Positions 23,524 through 32,365 of a DNA stretch of 39,757 nucleotides are shown here, in pieces. The position numbers and the translations under genes were made by a program. How positions within the stretch are numbered: the first letter of the stretch is position 1; each line of letters begins with the position of its first letter. The notes under the pieces are model-generated. The model had not been told where the DNA came from and did no database searches. It saw only the letters and a program-made list of their open reading frames with translations. This DNA comes from an uncultured Clostridia bacterium (GTDB lineage: Bacteria; Bacillota; Clostridia; TANB77; CAG-508). Location: assembly GCA_948934525.1 (NCBI GenBank), contig CAQZSK010000013.1, positions 1 to 39,757 of the forward strand, given 5' to 3'.

Positions 23524-24032
23524 AATTCTCTAAATTTCAACCACATTTTATGTTTCATAAATTTTTTAAAATCTTGAATGGTTCCTAATAAAAATCCAGA
23601 TTTATCTAGTACTAAAATATTTGTTTTATCTAAGTAAAGATAAAAATAGTTTTCTGCTTCAAAAACTCTATGTAATTTATAATATGCTATCTTATCACTT
23701 CCTACTGTATTTTTTATAACAAAATATTTTTCATAAAAAGAATAAATGTTGACTAAATTATTTTGCACTTTATCACTATGAAATTCCTTTATATTTTTTC
23801 GAGTTGGCTGAATAAATTGATAAGCTGAAAAGCAAACAAAAATAGCAAAGAATATGAAACCATGGGCAAAATAATGATTAGCAAACAAAAAAGAAATGAG
23901 AAGAATAAAGAGAAGAGAGAAAATAGCAGTATATGCAGTGTATCTCCAACCAAACTTCTTTTGTTGAAAGGCTAATAATTCTATATAAATATTCTTAGAT
24001 AAAGTAGTCTTATTTTGAAATAAAGGTTTCAT
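23520..24032 (-). CDS. YcxB-like membrane protein
   Basis: 170 residues. Two membrane helices (YTAIFSLLFILLISFLFANH and GFIFFAIFVCFSAYQF) are followed by a cytoplasmic domain matching the YcxB-like C-terminal domain: KIAYYKLHRVFEAENYFYLY, then DKTNILVLDKSGF and FKKFMKHKM. Function unknown. ATG 24032 follows AGGAG at seven bases; a TTG two codons upstream is less likely. It overlaps the toxin remnant by four bases tail to tail. Confidence 0.75.
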   Translation of the reverse strand: MKPLFQNKTTLSKNIYIELLAFQQKKFGWRYTAYTAIFSLLFILLISFLFANHYFAHGFIFFAIFVCFSAYQFIQPTRKNIKEFHSDKVQNNLVNIYSFYEKYFVIKNTVGSDKIAYYKLHRVFEAENYFYLYLDKTNILVLDKSGFLLGTIQDFKKFMKHKMWLKFREF

Positions 24033-24164
24033 AGACAAGCTCCTATATTGTAATTATTAGTTAAAGTATATGACAAATTTTAATTTATCACAAGACTATT
24101 TAAAAACAATTGTAATTCTTTTTTAGGTATGCTAAAATAATCAAAAAATAGAGTGGAGGAAAAA

Positions 24165-24773
24165 ATGAGAATAGGAATTGATATAGATGATACCTTATCT
24201 GAATCGTTTGAATTAATATTTCCATTTTCACAAAAATTTGATATTGAAGAATTAGGAAATAGTGGAAAAGTGCAAAATTATGGAAAAACAGAAGATCATA
24301 ATTATATAGAAAATATGTATTCCCATTGGACAGAAGAACAAACAAATTTATATTGGGAAAAGATATTTATACAAGCAGTAACAGAGGCAAGACCAAAACC
24401 ATATGCTTCAGAGGTGATTCAGAAATTAAAAGAAGAAGGAAATCAAATTGTTATCATTACTTCTAGATATGAGGTATTACCAAATGATAATACTATAGAA
24501 ACAAAGTCAAAGGAATGGCTTACTAAAAATGGTATTCCCTATGATGATTTTGTCTTAAATGCAAAGGATAAGCTGATTGCAGCACAAAATAAGAATATAG
24601 ATTTGTTTATTGATGATAGTATTCAGCATTGTAGAAGAGTAAATGGTGGAGGGATTAAAACACTTTTGATTACAACTAATGCAAACCAAGGAGTAGAAGT
24701 ACCAGAGTTAGAAAGAGTATATTCTTGGATACAAATTTATGAAAGCTATAAACAAATGAGGGATAAAAATTGA
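24165..24773 (+). CDS. 5'-nucleotidase, NT5C type (HAD family)
   Basis: 202 residues. HAD motif I at the start (MRIGIDIDDTLSES, nucleophile Asp6 and Asp8), motif II in VIITSRYEVLP, a Lys in NAKDKL, and motif III DLFIDDSIQHC. This is the layout of 5'(3')-deoxyribonucleotidase-like proteins, which remove phosphate from nucleotides. ATG 24165 follows GTGGAGGAAAAA; a GTG four codons upstream overlaps the ribosome site. The substrate is inferred only from the family. Confidence 0.8.
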   Translation: MRIGIDIDDTLSESFELIFPFSQKFDIEELGNSGKVQNYGKTEDHNYIENMYSHWTEEQTNLYWEKIFIQAVTEARPKPYASEVIQKLKEEGNQIVIITSRYEVLPNDNTIETKSKEWLTKNGIPYDDFVLNAKDKLIAAQNKNIDLFIDDSIQHCRRVNGGGIKTLLITTNANQGVEVPELERVYSWIQIYESYKQMRDKN

Positions 24774-24810
24774 AAGAAGTAGAAGAAATGTGAAAAGTCT
24801 GTGAAAAAGA

Positions 24811-24862
24811 TTAACAAAAAACGACATACTGTGTTATAATACCAGTTATGTCGTTTTGACAG
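24811..24862 (+). promoter_or_regulatory. ABC-exporter promoter overlapped by a dyad
   Basis: TTAACA (24811-24816), 18-base spacer, TATAAT (24835-24840). AACGACATACTG (24820-24831) and CAGTTATGTCGTT (24843-24855) form an imperfect inverted repeat around the -10 box, a likely repressor operator; it could also fold as a weak terminator for the nucleotidase gene. Confidence 0.55.
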
Positions 24863-24934
24863 TTTTTTATTTAGATAGAAAATAAACACAAAAAAGGTTA
24901 TTTTTATATAGAATAACAAATAGGGGAGGAAGAA

Positions 24935-27284
24935 ATGTTTAAAGTATTAAAAAACTTAAAAGCTTCATGGATATCTGTTATTATCATTGTTCTATTTTTA
25001 GGACTTCAAGCAATGGCTGATTTAGCATTGCCTGATTATACTTCTAAAATAGTAAATATTCGGTATCCAACAAGGTGGAATTGAGAATAGTAGTCCAGAA
25101 GTAATACGTAAATCTACAATGGAAAGTGTATTGTTATTTACAGAGGATGATAAAGAAATTTTAGAAGGATATACTTTAATTTCTAAGGAAAATTTAGAGC
25201 AAAAAGAGTATGAGAAATATGTGAAAAAATATCCAAAATTAGAGACAGAAGAACTATATCTTCGTAAAAATTTGAAAGAAGAAGAAATTGACACTTTAAG
25301 TAGCAAAATGGCAAAACCTTTGATGATTTTAAAGAACTTAGAAGAAGGTGAAATGGCAGAGGGCTTAAAGCAATCCATACTTTCTAATTTGCCAGATAAT
25401 ATGCAAGCACAATATCAAGATGCTAGTGTATTAGACCTACTAAAAGTAATGACAGAATTGAATATGAGCTTAGTTCCAACAGATACCTCTGTACTGAATA
25501 AAAAAGCAACTAATGAACAAGAAATTGAGCAGATATTAGGGCAAGCTAGTAGCAGTAGTAACCCTATGGGACCAATGATAGAACAAGCAACAAAACAAAT
25601 GGAACAAATTCCAGAAAGTATTATTCAACAAGCAGCCATTAGTACAATTAAAGAGGAATACCAAGCTATTGGAATTAATATAGACAGTTATCAAAATAGC
25701 TATATTGTTTGGTCAGGAATTCAAATGTTAGGAGTAGCATTTGCAAGTATGGCAACAGGTATTACCATTATGCTATTATCTTCTAGGGTAGCGGCAAGAC
25801 TAGGAAGAACTTTAAGAGATAAAATTTTCAAAAAAGTATTAGGATTTTCTACTAGTGAATTTAAAGAATTTTCAACTGCTTCTTTAATCACTCGTAGTAC
25901 AAATGATATTCAACAAATTCAGATGTTAATTTCTATACTATTTAGAGTAGTGGTATATGCCCCTATTATCGGTATTGGAGGATTTTTCAAGGTTTTAGCC
26001 AATAGTGATAATTCTATGGCATGGATTATTGGTGTAGCAATTGCATCCATTCTATTGATTGTAGGTATCCTATTTGCGATTGCAATGCCAAGATTTAAGA
26101 AATTACAAGATTTGATTGATAGACTAAACTTAGTAGCGCGTGAAATGCTTACAGGTATCCCAGTTATTAGAGCATTCCATACAGAAAAAAGGGAAGAAAA
26201 ACGTTTTGATAGTGCTAATCAAGATTTAACCAAAACCTATAAATTTGTTAATAATGCTATGAACTTAATGATGCCTATTTTAATGCTAATTATGAACTGT
26301 ATTTCACTTCTTACTATTTGGGTAGGAGGACACAATGTAGAAGATGGTATTATGCAAGTTGGAGATATTATGGCATTTTTACAATATACCATGCAAATTA
26401 TCATGGCATTCTTAATGATTTCTATGATATCTATTATGCTACCAAGAGCAGGAGTATCTGCTAAACGTATTAATGAAGTATTAGAAAAGAAAAATAGTAT
26501 TCAAGATCCAAAAGAACCAAAACATTTTGATAGTAAGAAAAAGGGATTAGTAGAATTTAAAAATGTGTCATTCCGCTATCCAGATGCAGATGAAGATTTA
26601 CTAACAGATATTAATTTTACAGCAGAGCCAGGACAAACAACAGCTATTATTGGTAGTACAGGAAGCGGAAAGTCTACAATTGTAAACTTAATACCTCGTT
26701 TTTATGATGTTACCAAAGGTGAGTTGTTGATTGATGGAGTAAATGTCAAAGAAGTAACTCAAAAAGAATTAAGAGATATTATTGGATTTGTTCCACAAAA
26801 GGGAGTGTTATTCTCTGGAACGATAGAATCTAATATTAAATATAGTGATGAAACTATGTCAGATGAAAAAATGAAACTTGCTGCTGAAATTGCACAGGCA
26901 ACAGAGTTTATTGAGAAAAAAGAAGAAAAATATGCTTCAGAAATTGCACAAGGTGGCTCCAATGTATCGGGTGGACAAAAGCAACGTTTATCTATTGCAA
27001 GAGCAGTAGCAAAAGATCCAGAAATCTTTGTGTTTGATGATAGTTTTTCAGCATTAGACTACAAGACAGATGCGAAGTTAAGAGAGGCTTTAAAAGAAAA
27101 GACACAAAACAAAACAGTGATTATTGTAGCACAAAGAATTAATACTATTTTACAGGCAGACAAGATTATTGTATTAGATGATGGAAATATTGCAGGTATA
27201 GGAACACACAAAGAATTAATGAAGGACTGTGAAGTATATAGGCAAATTGCTTTATCACAATTATCGAAGGAGGAATTGGAATAA
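24935..27284 (+). CDS. Heterodimeric ABC exporter subunit 1 (degenerate site), needs +1 shift at CGGT
   Basis: 782 residues when joined. The first 42 codons (ATG 24935 after AGGGGAGGAAGAA) give the N-terminal helix VIIIVLFLGLQAMADLALPD, then TSKIVNI. Zero frame reads CGG and stops at 25082. Taking CGGT (25061-25064) as Gly43 gives GIQQGGIENSSPEVIRKSTM and continues to 27284. An extracytoplasmic insertion of about 170 residues follows, then transmembrane helices, and an ATPase with Walker A GSTGSGKST (from 573), signature SGGQKQR, Walker B FVFDDSFSALD (Asp for the catalytic Glu) and VAQRI (Gln for the H-loop His): the degenerate half of a BmrCD-type exporter. Its stop overlaps the next ATG by one base. 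Confidence 0.9.
25061..25064 (+). other. +1 recoding site CGGT (Gly43 of ABC exporter)
   Basis: GTA AAT ATT CGG TAT CCA in zero frame, stopping six codons later; ATT CGGT ATC CAA CAA GGT gives Ile-Gly-Ile-Gln-Gln-Gly as in the family (DIV..GIQ.GGIE). Lost signal would remove almost the whole protein. Confidence 0.85.
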
Positions 27285-29164
27285 TGGAAGAAAACAAAAA
27301 CGAAAATATGCAAACTCCCCCAAAGCCTCCTAAAATGAGAATGGGTCATGGTCCAATGGGAGGTATGGGTGCAGGAGAAAAAGCAAAAGATGTAAAAGGT
27401 ACAGTTGGCAAATTAATGAGAAATTATTTAAAAGACTATAAATGGAAATTAATTGTTGTACTCATTTTTGCAATTGGAAGCACCATTTTTACGATTGTAG
27501 GTCCTAAGATTTTAGGAAATGCAACTACTGAAATTTTTAATGGAATTGTTAGTAAGATTTCAGGAGGAACAGGAATTGATTTTGGAAAAGTAGCAGGAAT
27601 TTTATTAACACTATTAGGATTATACACGATTAGTGTGATATTCTCTGCTATTCAAAGTTTTACCATGACAAGTGTATCACAAAATTTAACCTATCGACTT
27701 AGAAATGATATTGCTAAGAAGATTAATAAATTGCCAATGAAATATTTTGATAAGAAAACCAATGGAGAAGTATTATCAGTTATCACAAATGATGTGGATA
27801 CATTTTCTCAAAATATGAATCAAAGTATTACGCAAATTATTACTTCTATTTGTACAATTATTGGTATTTTGATTATGATGTTATCTATTAGTTGGACTAT
27901 GACGATTGTATCACTTATCATTTTACCAATTTCAGCAATTGCAGTAAGTATCATTATAAAGAAGTCACAAAAATACTTTAAGGCACAGCAAGACTATTTA
28001 GGACATGTAAATGGTCAAGTAGAAGAAGTATATGGTGGGCATAATATTGTAAAAGTATTTAATGGGGAAGAAAAAGCTATTCACGAATTTACAAAAATGA
28101 ATGAAGAGTTATATCATTCTGGATGGAAGTCACAATTCATGTCAGGTTTAATGCACCCTATTATGATGTTTACAGGTAATGTAGGGTATGTAGGAGTAGC
28201 TATTTTAGGTGGCTATTTAGCAGTACAAGGTAGAATTACAGTTGGTAATATTCAGTCTTTTATTCAATACAACAAACAGTTTACACAGCCAATTAACCAA
28301 ATTGCACAAATTTCTAGTATGTTACAATCCATGGTAGCAGCTTCTGAAAGAATTTTTGAGTTTTTAGAAGAACCAGAAGAAGTGCAAGAAATAGAAGGGG
28401 CAGTAAGAACAGAAGGACTAAAAGGAAATGTTACTTTTGACCATGTACAATTTGGATATAACGAAGATAAGATGATTATTCATGACTTTAATCAAATGAT
28501 TAAAGATGGTCAAAAGGTAGCAATTGTTGGGCCAACAGGTGCAGGTAAAACAACTATGGTAAAACTACTTATGAGATTTTATGATGTGAACCAAGGAGCA
28601 ATTTTAGTAGATGGGCATAATGTGAAAGACTTTAATCGTGGAGAACTTAGAAAAATGTTTGGTATGGTATTACAAGATACATGGTTATTTGGTGGCACGA
28701 TTAAAGAAAACATTAAGTATGGAAAGCCTGATGCAACAGATGAAGAAGTGATTGAAGCTGCAAAAGCTGCACATGTTCATCATTTTATCCAAACATTACC
28801 TAAGGGATATGATATGGTGATTGATGAAGATTCAAGTAATATTTCACAAGGACAAAAACAATTACTAACCATTGCTAGAGTTATTTTAGCAAATCCTGAA
28901 ATCCTAATTTTAGATGAGGCAACTAGTTCTATTGACACAAGAACAGAACAACAAATTCAAGCTGCTATGGATAACCTAATGAAAGGAAGAACAAGCTTTA
29001 TTATTGCACATAGATTATCTACTATTAAAAATGCAGATGTGATTTTAGTCATGAATGAAGGCGATATTGTAGAACAAGGAACTCATGAGGAATTGTTAGA
29101 GAAAAATGGATTTTATGCGAATTTATATAATTCACAATTCCGAGATGGTGGAGAGGAAGAATAG
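27284..29164 (+). CDS. Heterodimeric ABC exporter subunit 2 (catalytic)
   Basis: 626 residues. A Met/Gly/Pro-rich cytoplasmic start (PPKPPKMRMGHGPMGGMGAG), six transmembrane helices, then an ATPase with Walker A GPTGAGKTTM, Q-loop VLQDTW, signature ISQGQKQ (off-consensus), Walker B LILDEATSSID with the catalytic Glu, and H-loop AHRLS. The canonical Walker B and His here, together with the degenerate partner encoded upstream, match heterodimeric multidrug or lipid exporters of Firmicutes. No CGG codon occurs, so only subunit 1 depends on recoding. Confidence 0.93.
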   Translation: MEENKNENMQTPPKPPKMRMGHGPMGGMGAGEKAKDVKGTVGKLMRNYLKDYKWKLIVVLIFAIGSTIFTIVGPKILGNATTEIFNGIVSKISGGTGIDFGKVAGILLTLLGLYTISVIFSAIQSFTMTSVSQNLTYRLRNDIAKKINKLPMKYFDKKTNGEVLSVITNDVDTFSQNMNQSITQIITSICTIIGILIMMLSISWTMTIVSLIILPISAIAVSIIIKKSQKYFKAQQDYLGHVNGQVEEVYGGHNIVKVFNGEEKAIHEFTKMNEELYHSGWKSQFMSGLMHPIMMFTGNVGYVGVAILGGYLAVQGRITVGNIQSFIQYNKQFTQPINQIAQISSMLQSMVAASERIFEFLEEPEEVQEIEGAVRTEGLKGNVTFDHVQFGYNEDKMIIHDFNQMIKDGQKVAIVGPTGAGKTTMVKLLMRFYDVNQGAILVDGHNVKDFNRGELRKMFGMVLQDTWLFGGTIKENIKYGKPDATDEEVIEAAKAAHVHHFIQTLPKGYDMVIDEDSSNISQGQKQLLTIARVILANPEILILDEATSSIDTRTEQQIQAAMDNLMKGRTSFIIAHRLSTIKNADVILVMNEGDIVEQGTHEELLEKNGFYANLYNSQFRDGGEEE

Positions 29165-29168
29165 AAAG

Positions 29169-29213
29169 AAAAAGGCCCAAGAAGATTTAGATTTTCTTAA
29201 GGGGCTTTTTTAT
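29169..29213 (+). terminator. Rho-independent terminator
   Basis: AAAAAGGCCCAAGAA pairs imperfectly with TTCTTAAGGGGCTTTTTT; six T end the hairpin after the ABC exporter operon. Confidence 0.75.
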
Positions 29214-29272
29214 TTTCTTAGCTTATGATAGAATAAATAGAATTTCAATTAATATATTAAACAGTCTTTAAA

Positions 29273-29302
29273 TTGATTGCACTATCTAGCAGATAGTAGA
29301 AT
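29273..29302 (+). promoter_or_regulatory. trhA promoter with dyad in the spacer
   Basis: TTGATT (29273-29278), 18-base spacer, TAGAAT (29297-29302). The spacer contains ACTATCT-AGC-AGATAGT (29281-29297), a perfect dyad between the two boxes, reminiscent of MerR-type control. Confidence 0.5.
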
Positions 29303-29360
29303 AAAATTAAAGAAATTGGAAAAAATTTGAGTATAGAAAAATAATAGGAGGAATTGAAGA

Positions 29361-30035
29361 ATGACAAGAACAAAACTAGCAGATAGAATACTTCCAAATT
29401 ACACAAAGGGAGAAGAAATTTGTAATATGGTTACTCATATTGTTGGTGGAGTAGTTGGAATAGTAGCACTTGTGCTATGTATTGTAGTAGCTAGTCTTCA
29501 CCACAATGTATATGGAATTGTAACAGGAATTATTTTTGGTATATCTATGATTACACTTTATACGATGTCTAGTGTTTATCATGGCTTAAGTCCAAGAGTA
29601 AAAGGCAAAAAAGTAATGCAGGTATTAGACCATTGTACCATTTATTATTTAATAGCAGGTTCTTATGGACCTTTTGCTTTATGTACATTAAGAGAATATA
29701 GCCCAGTTATGGGCTGGTCTATTTTTGGCATTATTTGGGCGATGGCAATTGTAGGGACGATTTTTACAGCTATTGATTTAAAGAAATATAAAGCATTTTC
29801 TATGATTTGCTACTTAGTTATGGGCTGGTGTATTATTGTTAAAATTAATATCCTGCCAGCATTATTAGGTATGACAGGATTCTGGTTATTACTTGCTGGA
29901 GGAATTGTGTATACCATTGGTGCTATATTGTATGGTTTAGGTAAAAAACATAGCTATATTCATTCTGTTTTCCATGTGTGCATTTGTATAGGTAGCTTAT
30001 TACATTTCCTTTGTATTGTGTTATATGTATTATAG
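29361..30035 (+). CDS. Hemolysin III / TrhA family membrane protein (PAQR-like)
   Basis: 224 residues with seven membrane helices. Conserved metal-site residues of the family are visible: EICNMVTHIVGG near residue 20, SSVYHGLSP (Ser-x3-His), LDHCTIYYLIAGSYGPF, and C-terminal HSYIHSVFHVCICIGS (His-x3-His). TrhA of E. coli affects membrane fatty-acid balance; the old hemolysin name is historical. ATG 29361 follows AGGAGGAATTGAAGA. A REP-like repeat begins on the base after its TAG. Confidence 0.9.
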   Translation: MTRTKLADRILPNYTKGEEICNMVTHIVGGVVGIVALVLCIVVASLHHNVYGIVTGIIFGISMITLYTMSSVYHGLSPRVKGKKVMQVLDHCTIYYLIAGSYGPFALCTLREYSPVMGWSIFGIIWAMAIVGTIFTAIDLKKYKAFSMICYLVMGWCIIVKINILPALLGMTGFWLLLAGGIVYTIGAILYGLGKKHSYIHSVFHVCICIGSLLHFLCIVLYVL

Positions 30036-30066
30036 TGTCAGTTTGGGGACGTTAGTTTAACTGACA
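30036..30066. repeat. REP-like palindromic repeat, copy C
   Basis: 31 bases, same length as copies A and B: TGTCAGTTTGGGGACGTT ... AACTGACA, with the inner GTTAGTTTAAC part changed. The copy starts on the base after a TAG stop. Confidence 0.8.
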
Positions 30067-30158
30067 TTAAGAATTTATTAAAATTAAATGAAACAACTTT
30101 TAATATACAAATAATTAGGGTATAATCCTAACTAGAAAAAAGTAAAGGACATACTAAA

Positions 30159-30872
30159 ATGAGTAAAAAAACGAAGATATTTAAATTAGTTTTATTAGGT
30201 ATTGTACTTGCAATAGCAATAGCAGTAACAGCATATTTAATACCAGTCATTAGAGAATTGGGAACAACAGAAGGACAACAAGCATTTCAAACAAAAATTA
30301 ATGACTCTGGATTTTTAGGAGTATTAATGCTATTTGGTTTGCAGTTTGCACAAATATTTCTATTCATTATTCCAGGTGAGCCAATTGAAATTTTGGCAGG
30401 AGTTTGCTATGGAAGTATATGGGGAACTGTGTTTATCATGGTATCAGCAGCTATTATTTCAGCTTTTATTTATGTATTAGTACACAAATTAGGAAGAAAG
30501 TTTATTTATGATTTTGTGTCTAAAGAGAAAATAGAAAAGATAGAGAATAATAAAGTGTTTCAAAATCCAAAAACTATTCGTTTTTTGATTTTTATCCTAT
30601 TTTTTATTCCAGGAACGCCAAAAGATTTATTAACATACATTGCAGCATTATTACCAATCAAGCCAATGGAGTTTATTATTATTTCAACAATAGCGAGATT
30701 TCCTTCTGTGATTTCATCTACATGGGCAGGTGCAAGTCTATTAGAAGGAAATTGGAAGGCTAGTTTATTAATTTATGGAGTAACTTTTTTAATTGTAGCA
30801 ATTGTGGTTATCATTATGAGAAGATTTGATAAAGATAAAATTACAGATGAAGCAATTAGAACGATTAAATAA
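30159..30872 (+). CDS. VTT-domain (TVP38/TMEM64, DedA-like) membrane protein
   Basis: 237 residues. N-terminal helix (FKLVLLGIVLAIAIAVTAYL), then the VTT core: FAQIFLFIIPGEPIEILAGV (the conserved P-G-E-x-x-x-x-x-G loop), GSIWGTVFIMVSA, and FLIFILFFIPGTPKDLLTYI with the second FIPG loop. The family includes lipid scramblases and related transporters; the substrate is not known here. A TATAAT at about 30119 sits inside TTAGG...CCTAA, a possible regulated promoter. The next gene begins 18 bases after its stop, so the two form an operon. Confidence 0.88.
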   Translation: MSKKTKIFKLVLLGIVLAIAIAVTAYLIPVIRELGTTEGQQAFQTKINDSGFLGVLMLFGLQFAQIFLFIIPGEPIEILAGVCYGSIWGTVFIMVSAAIISAFIYVLVHKLGRKFIYDFVSKEKIEKIENNKVFQNPKTIRFLIFILFFIPGTPKDLLTYIAALLPIKPMEFIIISTIARFPSVISSTWAGASLLEGNWKASLLIYGVTFLIVAIVVIIMRRFDKDKITDEAIRTIK

Positions 30873-30890
30873 GGGAAGTAGGGAGAAAAA

Positions 30891-31763
30891 ATGGAGTATA
30901 GTATAGCAACATATTTTTTGTACTTTCTGATTATTGCCATTTGTGGTTGGATGATGGAAGTAACATTGCAATTAATACAAAAGCATAAGTTTGCAGATAG
31001 AGGATTTTTGATAGGACCATATTGCCCAATTTATGGATGTGGTGCGATATTAATTACTTTATGTTTAACAGGTCTAAAAGAACATCCTGTAGGGCTTTTT
31101 AGTACAGCAATTTTAGTATGTGGGGTATTGGAATATGCCACTAGTTATATTATGGAAAAGTTATTTCATGCTAGATGGTGGGATTATAGTGATTGTAAAT
31201 TTAATATTAATGGAAGAGTATGTATTGAAACAATTATTCCTTTTGGAATTTTAGGAGTATTATTGATTTATGTTGTGAATCCTTTCATTTTTGACTACTT
31301 GGCTAAAGTACCACAAAATATTTTGAACATTGTGGCAATTGCAATGGCAGTGCTATTTATAGCAGACTTAATAGTTTCTTTAAGAGTAGTAACTATTTTT
31401 CGATCTACTACTAAAAAAATTGATAAAGAAAATCCACAAGATAATACAGAGGAGATTTCAAAAAAGGTAAAAGAATTCTTAAAAGGAAAATCTGCTTTAA
31501 ATAGAAGGTTAATAAATGCATTTCCAAAATGGACAGCAATTATAAAAGAGCAAGGGGAGAAAATTAAGCAAAAGACAAATGAGGTAAGGGAAGAAATTAG
31601 CAATAAAGCTTATGAAATGAAGGAAGGATTAAATGATTATGCAAATGGTGTAAAAGAGGAGATAACACAAAGAGCAGATGAGGTTAAAAAGACAGTAAGG
31701 AAGGGGATTGTTATTACTTCTAGAAAAGTAAAAAAAGAAGTCAGAAAACGTAATAAAAGATAA
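30891..31763 (+). CDS. Putative ABC-type permease, CmpB family, with amphipathic tail
   Basis: 290 residues. The N-terminal 170 residues hold five or so membrane helices of the PF06541 (ABC_trans_CmpB) family: FLIIAICGWMMEV, RGFLIGPYCPIYGCGA, and the ARWWDYSDCKFNINGRVCIE signature. No ATPase is encoded nearby, so the transporter label is unproven. The C-terminal 110 residues are a charged amphipathic coiled region (EKIKQKTNEVREEISNKAYE...) with repeats of about 11 residues, like apolipoprotein- or LEA-type helices. It forms an operon with the VTT gene. A two-way terminator overlaps its stop. Confidence 0.8.
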   Translation: MEYSIATYFLYFLIIAICGWMMEVTLQLIQKHKFADRGFLIGPYCPIYGCGAILITLCLTGLKEHPVGLFSTAILVCGVLEYATSYIMEKLFHARWWDYSDCKFNINGRVCIETIIPFGILGVLLIYVVNPFIFDYLAKVPQNILNIVAIAMAVLFIADLIVSLRVVTIFRSTTKKIDKENPQDNTEEISKKVKEFLKGKSALNRRLINAFPKWTAIIKEQGEKIKQKTNEVREEISNKAYEMKEGLNDYANGVKEEITQRADEVKKTVRKGIVITSRKVKKEVRKRNKR

Positions 31764-31808
31764 AAACCATCGTAAGTAACGAGATAAAAACGATGGTTTT
31801 TATCTTGT
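31758..31808. terminator. Two-way terminator
   Basis: Perfect 16-base stem AGATAAAAACCATCGT (31758-31773) / ACGATGGTTTTTATCT (31790-31805) between convergent genes; it includes the stop codon of the CmpB-type gene. Confidence 0.85.
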
Positions 31809-32246
31809 TTAGGCTAAATTTTTAATTGCATTTCTAGCAAGTTCATCGCAACGATTATTGTATTCATTATCACTATGACCTTTTACCTTATGAAAAGTTA
31901 CTGAGTGTGTTTTAGTAAGTTCTACTAATTCTTGCCATAGTTCTTTGTTTTTTACTTCTTCTTTACTAGAATTTATCCAATTATTTTTGATCCAACCAGA
32001 TATCCAATTTTGTAAAAAAGCATTAACTACATAAGCACTATCACTATATAAATCAACTTCACAAGGACGTTTTAATAATTTTAAGGCTTCAATTACAGCT
32101 GTTAATTCCATAATATTATTAGTAGTATCTTTTTTACCACCAGAAATTTCCTTTTGTTTTGCTCCTGACATTAGAATAGAACCCCAACCACCAGGACCAG
32201 GATTACCACTGCAAGCGCCATCAGTATAAATTGTGACTTTATCCAT
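31809..32246 (-). CDS. rnhA: Ribonuclease HI
   Basis: 145 residues, normal length. It cuts the RNA strand of RNA-DNA hybrids. The four carboxylates and His are in place: Asp9 in YTDGACSGNPG, Glu47 in NIMELTAV, Asp69 in YSDSAYV, His124 in KVKGHSDNEYNN and Asp134 in RCDELAR. The basic handle segment WISGWIKNNW is present, as in E. coli RNase HI. ATG 32246 follows GGAGAAAATTTTTT. Confidence 0.95.
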   Translation of the reverse strand: MDKVTIYTDGACSGNPGPGGWGSILMSGAKQKEISGGKKDTTNNIMELTAVIEALKLLKRPCEVDLYSDSAYVVNAFLQNWISGWIKNNWINSSKEEVKNKELWQELVELTKTHSVTFHKVKGHSDNEYNNRCDELARNAIKNLA

Positions 32247-32365
32247 AAAAAATTTTCTCCTTTTTTAATTGTAAATTTAAATATTTTATGATATTATATC
32301 AATGAATTAAAATTTGTTCAATAAAATATGGAAGATTTTGGATGAAAATAGGAGGAGGAGAAGTC

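Noticed and set aside
28140..28150. TGTCAGGTTTAATG as a palindromic repeat copy
   Set aside because: It is coding sequence for MSGLMHP in the ABC exporter and lacks the CTGACA end.
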